From NCBI GenBank assembly GCA_965644295.1, contig CBFFRP010000424.1:1-64000 (forward strand): a DNA stretch of 64,000 nt, given 5' to 3'. Position numbers and translations under genes: made by a program. The DNA comes from Paraphysomonas bandaiensis (lineage: Eukaryota > Chrysophyceae). Each line of letters opens with the position of its first letter. The stretch's first letter is position 1. The notes beneath the pieces are model-generated. The model did no database searches and was not told the origin of the DNA. It saw only the letters and a list, made by a program, of their open reading frames with translations. Shown here piece after piece: positions 1-10,679 of this stretch.

Positions 1-1840
1 GGTTCTCCTCGCTGGGCTCCATGAGAGCGACTGGTCTGGGTGCCGAAAGCACCGATGCCTTACGGTCCATGTCCCGTTCATCCACATCATACACACCAGA
101 GATAATACTATTAGATGTCACTTTGTCTCTATGAACCTCGGCCACCTCCTCTCCCTCCAAGGGATCAACTAAAGGCCAAGTCAACGTCTTAGCAAAGGCA
201 TGCTTGATGCAACCAGGTAGCGTGGGGGTCGAGGTAAACTCTTCCATGCCTGATTGATTATTTTGTTGAAGTGAAAAACAATCATAGGCTCTCCTGGGTT
301 TCTGTGCTTCCACCAGGAAAAGCACCTCCGATAGGCAGCTTTAAGCTTGGCATTGGGCCCGTTATCGATGGGGGCGTCATTAACAGAGTTGTTAGCACAG
401 AGGAAATTGATATACACTTTATGAGAAATAGCGTGCCGGATAGAGTTGGGGTCAAAGTGTGAGCTATGTCCATCAATGTAGACCCACTTAGCTCTGCCTG
501 ACGCTGACATCTCCGATACAGCTATTCGAAAGGTATTCCGGTCAGCATATCCTGACGGAGTAGAATCCACATGAAACGTGGGGTCGAGGTTGAGGTGCAA
601 ATGTCCCCTCATCGCCTCGCCATCACCACCCTGGTGAATGATGATGGGTCTTGTTGTCGACCCATCCGGGCGAATACCATACAGAAGCGCCCCAGAAGGA
701 TGTATGCTCACCGTGTCTTGCAGAGAATCGCCTTTCCCTCCGCTCCTGGAAGAGTTTGAAGGTAGGGAAGGCGTGCCCCCAAGGGTCGAAACCAATTTCG
801 TCCCAGTTCTCGATATCCTCCAGTGTTCGGCTCATAAGACGGGAAGATCCCTTTCTCTATACACTCCCTGAGATGTTGTATGAACTTACGGGCCATAGCG
901 TACTCGCCCGTGTCGGGCGGGCCGCTGCTGCCCGCTTGTAGGAAAGGTCAGATTTCTTCGTCAAAGCGGGCAAACAATTTTCACCAAGGTCAAAAGTGCA
1001 CGACTTGAGAAAGTTGTCTCGAATAAAGGTTTTACTGCATTTGCATGATCAAGGCGTACCGACTCCGGGGTGTCTCTCGCCTCCATTGGCAGTGCGTATA
1101 GCACTGGCATGGGCGCGGCAATATTCCCTGGCTAGGGCTTGCATCTGGGCATTGCTATATCTGCACCAACAATTACAAATTGTACATTGTATGCCATCAT
1201 ACACATCATACACTTTCATGTACATACCCATATCCAGCTTTATCTTGAAGGTCCATCTTCGTAGCCATTATATCCCGATCCGCAATGGAGTAGAGCAAAG
1301 CTTTAGGACCAGACAGGAGTAATCCAGCTCCATGATGGCCTCCCGCAACACAGAATGGTTTCGTTGAATCGTTCCGAAACACATTGAACTCCTTCGTGGT
1401 GAGTCCATACAACTCCCTGATGGCGTTCATGTCCCGCCCCTGGGTGCGGATAGAGACACCGTACTCCGTGAGAACATATTCAGCGCTCTTGCCATCTATT
1501 ACCCTGGCAATAAGTCCTGCCCTACGCTCCTCAACGGTATATACTTTGTAGCCCCGTTTGACGTCTACCTCAGGGATATTAGCGATTGTGTTGAGAATCG
1601 CCCTTTCAGTCTTCATACTGGGGAAGCTGCTCGTCTCTTCCGGCAGATCCGGCAAAGACTCTAACTACCAAATTAACCTCTCGCTTGTGAGGTACATTTC
1701 CTGGAAGCACACCATACTGCTTGGCATGCTTAACCTCAACCAAAACATTTCTTTTCCCAATGGGGGCAATGTGACTTCGTCCATACGACTGTCAGTATGA
1801 GTATGAGTGATTCGGGGTCGTTGTGGACGTCCTCGCATCA
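1..1840 (-). pseudogene. Decayed DDE (pogo/Tigger/jerky-like) DNA transposase, cut by the window edge
   Basis: Minus-strand transposase remnant. The N-terminal part (about 1,655-1,206) contains an HTH-like stretch around YVLTEYGVSIRTQGRDMNAI. The catalytic part (about 795-181) carries the DDE_1-type blocks WVYIDGHSSH and FLCANNSVNDAPIDNGPNAK. Continuity needs several frame changes: one near 1,640; two between about 900 and 720, where DIENWDEIGFDPWGHAFPTF is read in a different frame from its neighbours; and one near 190, after which coding-like sequence runs to the left edge. No intact frame exists, so I call a pseudogene. The element boundaries and TIRs are not visible. Family placement rests on motif pattern only. 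Confidence 0.72.
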
Positions 1841-2205
1841 TATTCGATCAATTCTGCATGAAAATCAGATCAGACAACGTCATCATGAGCAGTGATTTCT
1901 GTTTACTCTACCTGATATAACTATATATAACTTAGTTCTTGTGTAAGTATGTGAGGATGGTTTATAGTAAGATTTAAGGTTGTTCTGATGTGATTCAACA
2001 CATAAAAATCAGCCAATTCCGAAAAAAAAAAAAGTAAACCGGCCATTATAGGTACCTGCCTTCCTAGTATGTTTGTGATGTGGATGATATGATATCATAT
2101 ACACAGCAGTGCAGCACATACATATATATGCTATAGAAGGAGTCCATGGTATATAGCATATAATCCTCTCGTGTTATGTTCTAGAAACTCTGCAAGAGAT
2201 AAAGC

Positions 2206-3226
2206 ATGAAAACAATGAACACTCCCAAATCTGGCGGCCTGCTGCACTCATTGTACTGGACGTGTGTCGAGTGTGCACTGGCTGTGTTCTGCATTGTCTC
2301 GTTTATTATATCATGGTTTTCTTATCGAAATCGTAAAAAGAAACAGAAATCTAATTCTAAAGTTGTGAAAGCAGTGCCTCCAACATATAAGGCTGATAAA
2401 GACAAAGTCAGCATTATAATCGCCATAAAAAATGAGGCAAGATATATCGGCAGAACATTACGAAACTTAGAGTCCACAACTATTGATAAGAGTAAAGTGG
2501 AAATAGTTTTAGTTGATTGCGGGAGCAAAGATAATACCCTAGACGTGGCTAAAGTAAGTATTCTTCTTTTCTGAGTCGAGTGACGCTATTAACATGTACT
2601 CTCTTTGGCAGGCGTCTGCAGGAGTCATCCCGATAGTATACGCTAAGTGTCGCGCACAATGCAGTAGAGGAACATCACTTAATCTTGGTGCCGAAGCAGC
2701 GACTGGAGAAATATTGCTTTTTCTGCGTGCTGACTCTATTGTACCCCCTGGCTATGACGAAACTATCCGCCGCGAGCTCTTCACTCCTACTGTTGCACTA
2801 ACAGCTTTCCGATTTTCTTATGATACCAATTCAAGCACATCTGTTGCCAACCGAGCACTGTATATAATTTCGCTTTATCACAACATGCTCGCTTCTATGT
2901 GTCGTTTGCCAAGAGGTTCGCAGGGTCTAGCGCTGCCAGCTGCACGCTTTAGAGACACTAAGTACAATGCAGATATATTGTTAGAAGATGTCTCGTTTGT
3001 TGATGCGATTCGTTCGGACTGTTTCAATGGTTCCGGCGAGATAAAAATTCTCGAGCAGAGTATACTTTCATCAGCAGATGATATTCTTGCGATTGGTGTG
3101 CTTAAGCACACTTTTCTGCACACTTTGGCGTTCATGTTGAGGTACCATATGAAGGCATCTGAAGATTTTGTGTACAGGTGGTGCTTTATACGCATACCGC
3201 GTATTCTACGGTTTGTAAAGTGCTAG
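2206..3226 (+). CDS. Glycosyltransferase family 2, TIGR04283-like, membrane-anchored (2 exons)
   Basis: Exon 1 is 2206-2553 and exon 2 is 2612-3226. The 58-bp intron starts GTAAGT and ends CTTTGGCAG, giving 320 residues. Residues about 18-42 form an N-terminal hydrophobic segment followed by a basic stretch, which suggests a type II membrane anchor. The GT-A fold begins at VSIIIAIKNEARYIG and continues with VDCGSKDNT, a donor-binding signature. Then follow RGTSLNLGAEAATGEILLFL and RADS, where the family usually has HADT as the metal-binding motif, and an LLEDVSF segment in the acceptor region. The LRADS variant departs from the common HADT. The sugar donor and acceptor cannot be read from sequence. 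The next gene converges on it from the right. Confidence 0.82.
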
Positions 3227-4740
3227 TTTTAATATTGTTCAACTGTTCGGCTGCAATTCTTGGCATATATGTTCTTGTATGCTGTTTTCTGCAATAATTG
3301 ATTGGCTTTAGCAGAAGTCCAGTCCCACATGCAGTTATGCCGCCAATTGAAAATAATATCATTCAATATAATACGTGTACCACGCTTTGTCACTGTGCTA
3401 TTAAAAATAGTTAATGGTTACGTAAGGTATTACTTTTAAGCATATTCTCCATAAATAGCTTTGTATGGCACATACAGCGCACAGTCAGTAAATACTACCA
3501 CTTATACCATTACAGATTCGAAGAATCCTCCCCTCCCGCTGCGTGTGTATGTATCTAGTATAATCCATTTGGTATAAGTACGTTGACATTTAGTTCCTGA
3601 CTAGTGAGCTTAAGGCGCTGTGTATAGCTTAACAAATAGTAAGTACTTTTAGTAGTAACCTTATTGCGTACTAGCTTTCTTGCGGGCTAGTTGGCTAGTG
3701 TGATTGGCGTTGTTCAGTTCTACTGTGTGATACAACATATATTGTTCAGTTGAGATCAGTTAGTAGTGTGCAATAAGGGATATTTTGGAACTCATAGGTG
3801 CAACGAATTTTTGAGTCCATAAGGTAAACAGCCCAGACGCTTGACTTCAGCAGGCGGCTTACGGCCTAATACCCCGGATGCCCTTCAGGTGAGCCCATTC
3901 CCGAATGCCTATTTAATTTTCAGGGCCCGAAGACATTTACAAAAATGACACATATTAGTGCCCCTTGTACCACATAAGCATATGGCTCTAAGTGGGTAGA
4001 ACGTAATCCGCTGACTATGTATGCGGAGAAATATCTCCGGTACTTATCCCCCAGAACACCACGAAAAGGTGCGAGTCCGACTTTGTTGAGGGGGGTAATT
4101 ATATTTAAAAAAGGATGTATGCCTATATAAGATATAGAATTGCCTGGTGATTATATAAGCGATAAGCACATGTAACTGATGTTTATCAGGTCTTACATTA
4201 ATAAGTTGTGAGTTATTGTTGTGTGCAGTGTGAAACAAAGCAAGACAAGGCTACGTGTATAGTGTATTATGTATAGCGAGGCTATCTCCAGCGTAATTTT
4301 GATGTGTAAATTGTAAATCACATACATGAAAAGCCAACGAATGAAAGAAATGTATTTCTTGTGTTTGAAATCTTTCTAAGACTCGCTGCCTCACGAAAAT
4401 TATTATCTTAAATTCTTTAAATGCATATATAATATATATACTGTATATCACATGACAGAGAAGAAGGATGCATATTTTAATGACCAAAGAAGTAGAATTA
4501 TTATGTTTTTCTCTATTATCCACTTCGATGTTGCCCAATCATTTTTATTTACTTATCGTAATTCGTGGTTCAGTAGTAATAAACATAAAACCTTACAGAA
4601 TGATGGCATATTTTACAAAATTATTCATTCTTCAATGAAAAAACTACTCAGTACCGAAACACCTAGAATATTTCAAATATAACATTACAAATTTAGCAGC
4701 GTTGGCGACTGCATCATGACCACAATACTCACAATTAGTT
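3227..4740. other. Convergent intergenic region, no gene seen
   Basis: 1.5 kb between the 3' ends of the glycosyltransferase and ribonucleotide reductase genes. Only short AT-rich reading frames without domain signal were found on either strand. No tRNA-like B-box or clear repeat match to the rest of the window was noticed. Confidence 0.5.
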
Positions 4741-5893
4741 TCAGAAATCTTCGTCGAAAGATATGACCTGCTGAGATGCTTCAACACCAACTCCACTCTT
4801 CGCATATTCAGAGACCCGTTTCTCAAAAAAATTCGTCTTTCCTTGAAGCGATATCATATCCATCCAGTCAAACGGATTAGCAACCTTATATTTTTTTTCA
4901 CAGCCGAGATCCACTAAAAGACGGTCAGCGCAAAACTTTATGTACTGTGTCATTAGGCGACTGTTCATGCCAATAAGCTCCACAGAAAGAGCATCACTCA
5001 CAAACTCAGACTCAATTTCAACTGCTTCGCCAATAATCTCATAAATTCGTTCTTGTGGTAGCTTATTGACTAGTTTGGAATAGAGAAGCACAGCGAAATC
5101 ACAATGCATACCCTCGTCACGTGAAATCAGCTCATTAGAAAAGCAAAGTCCAGGCATCAAGCCCCGTTTTTTCAACCAGAATATAGCGCAAAATGATCCA
5201 CTGAAAAATATCCCTTCCACTGATGCAAACGCGATAACCCTCTCGGCAAAAGAAGCAGTGTCCCGATTGCACCACTTTAGGGCCCAGTTAGCCTTCTTTT
5301 GTACACAAGGGACAGTCTCAATGGCATTAAGAAGGTTCGCTTTTTCATTTATGTCACGCACGTATGTATCGATCAGTAGGGAGTAGACTTCAGAATGAAT
5401 ATTTTCGATAGCAATCTGAAATCCGTAGAAGCATCGTGCTTCAGACGACTGAACCTCACTGGAAAAGTTCATTGCCAAATTCTCATTAACAATACCGTCA
5501 GATGCAGCGAAAAATGCAAGTACATGAGTGATAAAATGTCTCTCATTTCTAGTAAGATTAGCCCAGTCTTTATGATCGCTGGCTAAGTCCAATTCCTCCG
5601 CAGTCCAGAAAGACGCTTCTGCCTTCTTATACATGTCCCATATCTACAGTACACTGTCAACGAGAGCTTCTTGTAATCAAAAGTTGGCTTACATCTGTAT
5701 GCTTGATTGGAAAGAGCACAAATCTACCCTTATCTTCCATTAGTAGTGGCTCTGGCTCCAACAGACCATTCATCTCAAGGGTCCTAAACTCTGACACTTT
5801 AGGGGATTCTCCTGGGAGCTGATCCTTAATCTCTAGGAAACTAACATCCCAAGAGTCATTTCGAGGCATATCACTTCTATCCATTGTAGTCAT
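4741..5893 (-). CDS. RNR2: Ribonucleoside-diphosphate reductase small subunit R2 (class Ia; 2 exons)
   Basis: Exon 1 is 5893-5693 and exon 2 is 5643-4741; a 49-bp intron (GTAAGC...TGTAG) joins HTD to IWDMYKKAE, giving 367 residues, a normal R2 length. R2 holds the di-iron/tyrosyl-radical cofactor that lets R1 reduce ribonucleotides to deoxyribonucleotides in the cytosol. Expected iron ligands are D116 (in SDGIVNEN), E147 and H150 (ENIH), E210 (VEGIFF) and the E and H of DEGMH. The radical tyrosine is Y154 in HSEVY. The C-terminus ends ISFDEDF, matching the acidic/aromatic tail that docks on R1. All key residues are present, so the gene looks functional. The short N-terminus lacks the long extension of animal R2. 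Confidence 0.96.
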
Positions 5894-6255
5894 ATTGAGA
5901 TTTATGATTGATTCAAAATTATTCTGAGCAGTTCAACAATGCGGAGACATGAACGAGTCTGTGTGCAGATTTATTTGAAAATTGAACTAACAGATTTGAA
6001 AAAATCCGCGTATCTTGCACAGCTTTCATGCTATAGAATTTAAAAAGGGTCATTTTTATGCATTTCTTACATGGAATTCTGGATTTTCCGTAGAACATAG
6101 GGTTTTCATGCTCACCACTGCAGCTGATATCTAAATATCCGGATATTGAGTCGTATCAAGATCTTGTACTCTGCCTGGAATACTGAAATCAGCAGATGTC
6201 AGGGATATCTACATTCTACTTGCTCACTGCGTTTGCTCTGAGTGATATAGAACGA
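5894..6255. other. Upstream region of R2, no motif assigned
   Basis: About 360 bp upstream of the R2 start codon, moderately AT-rich. It should contain the R2 promoter, but I see no recognisable element. It ends where the first tail repeat begins. Confidence 0.4.
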
Positions 6256-6402
6256 ACCTTGGTGCATGCGGTGACGCACAAGCAGCTTTTGTAGCGTTAA
6301 ATATAGTAGGATATCATAGTTAAGCACTCGTTAGCTAAATTGCAATAATGCTACATTAGTTCTGACGCTTAAACGCCCATTTCTAATAATCAGACGGTCA
6401 CT
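6256..6402 (+). repeat. Retroelement tail repeat, variant b
   Basis: Starts ACCTTGGTGC, passes GACGCACAAGCAGC and GTAGCGTTAAATA, and ends near TAATAATCAGACGGTCACT. Related copies occur at 12711-12795, 23375-23545 (reverse) and 63046-64000 (reverse, interrupted). It shares its first third with the LINE 3' tail (variant a) but differs downstream, so it is probably the tail of a related LINE or a SINE that borrows the same 3' signal. Confidence 0.7.
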
Positions 6403-6461
6403 AATACACACTTTTACTGATATTGCAGCAAAATTTTCAAATAAAGTGCGTTAATTTATTT

Positions 6462-6762
6462 GTACCTCAGAGCCTGGTGGAACCTTATCCCAAGGGGAGA
6501 CGCCCGGACAACAAGCGCCAGTGAGTCCTAAGACACACGAGCAGGGCGAAGCTCACAAACAACATTAAGAACGGAAGTGGTTGCACCTTGGTGCTTGCGG
6601 CGACGCACAAGCAGCTTCTGTAGCGCTAAATAGTAGGATAATAGAATTTGTGGTGATTAGTTATGGGTAGTGGTCTAACTAGTAGGTCTAGCATTCAACT
6701 AGCCACTATATCGGAACGAGTTTTTAACGCCTATTGCTAAATAAAAAGAATTTCAATACCTA
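6462..6762 (+). repeat. 5'-truncated LINE tail, variant a
   Basis: About 300 bp matching, with scattered substitutions, the 3' end of the LINE at 29651-29950, from GAGCCTGGTGGAA to CCTATTGCTAAATAA. It lies directly after a variant b copy. Typical of a dead-on-arrival insertion from target-primed reverse transcription. Confidence 0.8.
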
Positions 6763-7256
6763 TTTGATTTGTGTATGAATACTCTGTAGAACTGTTGAAA
6801 AACAATGGGAGGGGGCAGCATTGGGATATATAATAATTTTACAACCATGAAGTAGCTGTGCATCCCAGGGTCTGGTAACCGTTAATAGTAATGACATTAA
6901 TGGTAATGCCATTATAATTGCCGGGAATTGCACTACCATTAATGACCTGTACTGCTATATATAGAACTGAGTATTTTTAAGATAATATATAGTATCTTCT
7001 CTATCCTCTATACTCCGAAGAAACTCTAAACAATGTTAGACAACAATGTTCATGGTGCATCCTATATATATATAGTGTAGTCAACAAAATATCAATTAAA
7101 AGTGAAAACATGAGTGAGTTTTATTATAATACGAAGTAATGACCATGATTGCAAGTATTATCTACTAAAGACCAATGGATAAATATACTGTATTGAACAG
7201 ATAAATTCAATAATTCGCTTAAGTTGACCAATTTCAGCTGTGTGCTTTAAATTAAG
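6763..7256. other. AT-rich spacer left of the copia element
   Basis: No gene. The last ~35 bp before the LTR (CAGCTGTGTGCTTTAAATTAAG) weakly resemble the 5' portion of the variant b tail, and the matching downstream portion lies on the other side of the element. The retrotransposon therefore probably landed inside such a repeat. Confidence 0.4.
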
Positions 7257-7549
7257 TATTAGAATATGGACTGTATCCTAGTATATTCAATGTGGTACTT
7301 GAAGACAATGTACGAGAATACAGTGATGTATGGTGATGTGTAGATGCTGTTATGATATTGAGAAAACTGAAATAGTTTGCTCTTTCAAGATATGTTTAGT
7401 AGCGAAAGGTCTACAGAAGTAGTGATTTATGCATGGCACAAAACGAGCTTGTGTTGTTTAACACAATTTGTGTAAACGATATTAATAAATCTATCTAGTC
7501 TAACAACTTAATCTCTCTTTGATCTAAGTAAAATGAGCATTTCCCAACA
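7257..7549 (+). repeat. 5' LTR of the copia element
   Basis: 293 bp from TATTAGAATATGG to TTTCCCAACA, near-identical to the 3' LTR. The right end has the usual CA; the left end begins TA rather than TG. The gag start codon lies 17 bp inside its right end. Confidence 0.93.
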
Positions 7550-10500
7550 TGGTAGCGAGCGAGGAGGAGAGAAGGAGGATAGAGGAGTAGTTCCTCAGTT
7601 CAACGAGACTAACGTTGAACAATGGATTGAGGACTTCGAGACATTCCTTATGAGGAAGGAACAAAGCGAGGTAGCGGTGGAACTGCCACCTAAGGAGAGC
7701 GACTTCGGGGAGCAGCCACTTACGTTGATGGAGGAGAAGGCGTACAGACAGGCTGTGAAGAGGTATTGGAAGGCGAACGCCATAGCTTATTCTTACTGCA
7801 GGGATGCGGTGCAGCATTCCCCGAAAGCGCTGCGTAAATTCCATCTTACCCACAAAGCGTTCAAGGCAGAAGGGAGTGGTGTAAACAGGTTCAAAACACA
7901 TGTAATGATTGATGAGTTGAAGAAGTGTTTTGCTGGAGGGAAGCAAAATAGGATCAGTGACCTCTTAACTCAATATGGTTCTTTCCGTATGCGTCCGGAG
8001 GAGACGGCGAAGGACTACGTACTACGGTTCGAACTACTGCTGAAGGAACTACAGGAGCAGCAGCAGGATATCTCGGAGGTATCAAAAACAAGTCGACTAC
8101 GAGAAGGCTTGCTCAATGAAGAGTATGCTCAACTGAGAGTTGGATTATACTTGATGGATGATGATGTTAATTATGTAACTGTATCACGTAAGATAGAAGG
8201 CTATGATGATACTATGGCTGGGAAGGAAGCGTTGGAGAAGAAGCGTAAAAGAGTGGAGGAGCTGAACCTGATAGACAGTAAGAAACGATATCGCAGAGAG
8301 AGGGATCATCGTAAGAAGAACAACGGTAAGAAGAAGCCGATGAAGAAGGATACAGAGATTACAGGGCAGCGACCTGGAAGTGCCGAATATACTGGGTGCA
8401 GAAATTGTAAGTCAAAGGAACATCTTGCCATCGATTGTCCAGCATCGAAAAAGAAGTACTCGCAAAGCAAGAGCAAGGCTGTGAGGTTTCAAGATGGAAG
8501 GAAACCAGACAAAAGACTACTTACAGTTGAAAACATCAGGCGTGGAGAGCCAGCGGATTTGTCTGACGAAGACGAAGCAAATATGATCGAGCAACAGGAA
8601 GAGTATCACTTGTCATGTAATGTGTATGAGACGAATATATGCAGTAGTGTGCATGAGGATATTCACTATACATACATTGATACCTGTTGTTCGTCATCAA
8701 TGTTTTTGATAAATGATGTGAATATACTTGATAGTCATATGCACACATCAAAGGTTATTAATGGTTCGAAAAAAGGGTCAGAGATATGCGTCACGAGTGT
8801 AGGTTCCCGTGGAGCATGGAAGAACATTGAGGTATCAAGTCAGATAAATCGGTGTCTTTGTTCTGGACGGAAGTTGAACGATATGGGATATCGATTTACT
8901 GTATGGTATGGTATACAGATATATGACAGAAATACGGATGAGCTGGTGTTGGAGGGACCTATGAAGAATGGAATGACTGCTGTGCCAACACAGCAGTTAT
9001 TGGAGCTTCCAGACGTATCGACATCCAGTGATTCAGAAGTAAATCTCAGTGACCGTACGGGTGAGGATGAACTGGAGCTGTTACATAGGAGAGCGGGTCA
9101 TTTTAACAAGCATGCGTTGGTAGAAGCCCACAAAAGAATGCTAATTATTGGGACTGGACTGAAACGAAAACATCTCTCGAAACGTGTTTCCAAAGAACAG
9201 TGTCTATGTGATGTATGCGCCAGGGCGAAGATCACCAGAGTAAGTTTTCGGACAAAGGATGAGGACTCCGTTCGTCCAAATTTCTCGGCCGATATAGCAG
9301 TATACTTAAATTGTCCAGCTCGAGGAGGGGAAATATATGTGCTCAAACTAACACACCATGCCAGTCGGATGTTCTGGTCGGAAGGGCTTGTTCATAGGAC
9401 TGGGTCATCGGTACTGCAGGTTTTCAAGAAGATTTTTGAAGGAGATGTGAAAAGGTACAAATTAGAAATGCATCATTACCATGCAGATGGAGCAGGGGAG
9501 CTAATATGTGATGAGCTGCGACAATATCTTAGGTCACAGGGTTGCTATCAACATACGTGGAGCTCTACGGACTCTCCTGAGATGAACGCGATTGAGGAGC
9601 GGAAATTCAGGACCTGTGGTGAGATGACATTAGCGATGCTGATTCAGTCAGGATTGCCTTCACAGTTTTGGCTAGATGCCTACATGGCAGCCAGGTACAT
9701 ATTAATTCGATTGCCTACAAAGACAGCGAAGGGGTATATGTCCCCTCTTGAATTTTTGACTGGTGAGGCTCCCAACCTGAAATATCTCAGAGTATGGGGG
9801 TGTCGTGCGTATGTCCTCACTACAAAGGCGGATCGACGGAAAGACTGGGACGACAAGGCCCTTATCGGATATCTGATAGGATATTCAGATGAAAAGGTAG
9901 GATATGATGTATATCTACCTGCGACTGATAGGGTCGTCACGTCGGTACATGTATTAACTGATGAGTCCATACCGTCACGCTCGGAGAGCTATTTCGCTGA
10001 GATAGATGCTCTTCGAGTGAAGGAGGCCGAGAGACCGAAAATTGTGTCTGACTATGCGGGCTTAGAAGGTACATATCATATTGATGATGAGGATGGTCTT
10101 CTCTACAAGACCACGAGAGTAGTAGAACGAAAGGGGGTAATAGTAGCCTATCGATCTCTGGTAACTGCAGGTCGGAAGCATATCGAGCACCGGGTGCCGA
10201 TTCACGTCGAGGACGTAGTGCGAATGACTGCAGAAACTCCCGGGAATACCGGATATATAGGAAAGGGGGACGCCCTGAGTACTATGCCAGCCAGGGTGCT
10301 GGACCAGGGAAGACCTGGAGGGTTACAGGAGAGTCCTGACCCAACCTGTCAGGAGACAGCTGTGAGGTTGCAGACCTCTGAAGACTATGAGTCTGGGGTT
10401 GTGAGCGGGGCTCCTCCCACAACGCACGATGTGCGTGCTCAGGATGAGCAAGGTACGGGTTCTTATATACCTCGTCGACCGATTGAACTAGATGGTGATG

Positions 10501-10679
10501 GTCGGGTCCGACGCAAACGGCTGCAGCGGAGACTGGCAAACGCGTCAGTTTTAGGAGAGATTAATATGGTTGAAGAACCGGATGCGCATAATATTGATCT
10601 TAACCATGCAGAGACAGAAGATATCAAGATACCAAATTCATATGCCGAGGCAGAGAGATCTCCACAGTATCAACAATAG
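7533..10679 (+). CDS. Copia Gag-protease-integrase polyprotein, ended by an in-frame TAG
   Basis: 1,048 residues. The start ATG at 7533 is inside the 5' LTR; the next methionine is near residue 40, past the start of the Gag-like ETNVEQWIEDFETFL segment, so 7533 is preferred. A CCHC zinc knuckle (CRNCKSKEHLAIDC) sits near residue 289. The presumed protease motif near 381 reads YIDTCCSS instead of D-S/T-G. The integrase zinc domain (HRRAGHFNKH ... CLCDVCARAK) is near 517-560, and the catalytic core has D in SADIAVY, D in HADGAGEL and E in NAIEERK. The frame stops at TAG 10677-10679 and resumes in the same frame with reverse transcriptase. Either a nonsense mutation or readthrough could explain this. 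Confidence 0.93.
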   Translation: MSISQHGSERGGEKEDRGVVPQFNETNVEQWIEDFETFLMRKEQSEVAVELPPKESDFGEQPLTLMEEKAYRQAVKRYWKANAIAYSYCRDAVQHSPKALRKFHLTHKAFKAEGSGVNRFKTHVMIDELKKCFAGGKQNRISDLLTQYGSFRMRPEETAKDYVLRFELLLKELQEQQQDISEVSKTSRLREGLLNEEYAQLRVGLYLMDDDVNYVTVSRKIEGYDDTMAGKEALEKKRKRVEELNLIDSKKRYRRERDHRKKNNGKKKPMKKDTEITGQRPGSAEYTGCRNCKSKEHLAIDCPASKKKYSQSKSKAVRFQDGRKPDKRLLTVENIRRGEPADLSDEDEANMIEQQEEYHLSCNVYETNICSSVHEDIHYTYIDTCCSSSMFLINDVNILDSHMHTSKVINGSKKGSEICVTSVGSRGAWKNIEVSSQINRCLCSGRKLNDMGYRFTVWYGIQIYDRNTDELVLEGPMKNGMTAVPTQQLLELPDVSTSSDSEVNLSDRTGEDELELLHRRAGHFNKHALVEAHKRMLIIGTGLKRKHLSKRVSKEQCLCDVCARAKITRVSFRTKDEDSVRPNFSADIAVYLNCPARGGEIYVLKLTHHASRMFWSEGLVHRTGSSVLQVFKKIFEGDVKRYKLEMHHYHADGAGELICDELRQYLRSQGCYQHTWSSTDSPEMNAIEERKFRTCGEMTLAMLIQSGLPSQFWLDAYMAARYILIRLPTKTAKGYMSPLEFLTGEAPNLKYLRVWGCRAYVLTTKADRRKDWDDKALIGYLIGYSDEKVGYDVYLPATDRVVTSVHVLTDESIPSRSESYFAEIDALRVKEAERPKIVSDYAGLEGTYHIDDEDGLLYKTTRVVERKGVIVAYRSLVTAGRKHIEHRVPIHVEDVVRMTAETPGNTGYIGKGDALSTMPARVLDQGRPGGLQESPDPTCQETAVRLQTSEDYESGVVSGAPPTTHDVRAQDEQGTGSYIPRRPIELDGDGRVRRKRLQRRLANASVLGEINMVEEPDAHNIDLNHAETEDIKIPNSYAEAERSPQYQQ
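7550..7562 (+). other. Probable primer-binding site
   Basis: TGGTAGCGAGCGA directly follows the LTR CA end. The first seven bases match the TGGTAGC start typical of sites complementary to initiator tRNA-Met. The site is within the gag reading frame. Confidence 0.6.

Noticed and set aside
4060-4090. GGTGCGAGTCCGACT resembling a tRNA B-box
   Set aside because: No matching acceptor or D-arm at the right distance and the T-loop deviates from TTCGA.
4452-4682. 76-codon open frame in the convergent spacer
   Set aside because: AT-rich composition, no domain, no conserved feature; likely chance.
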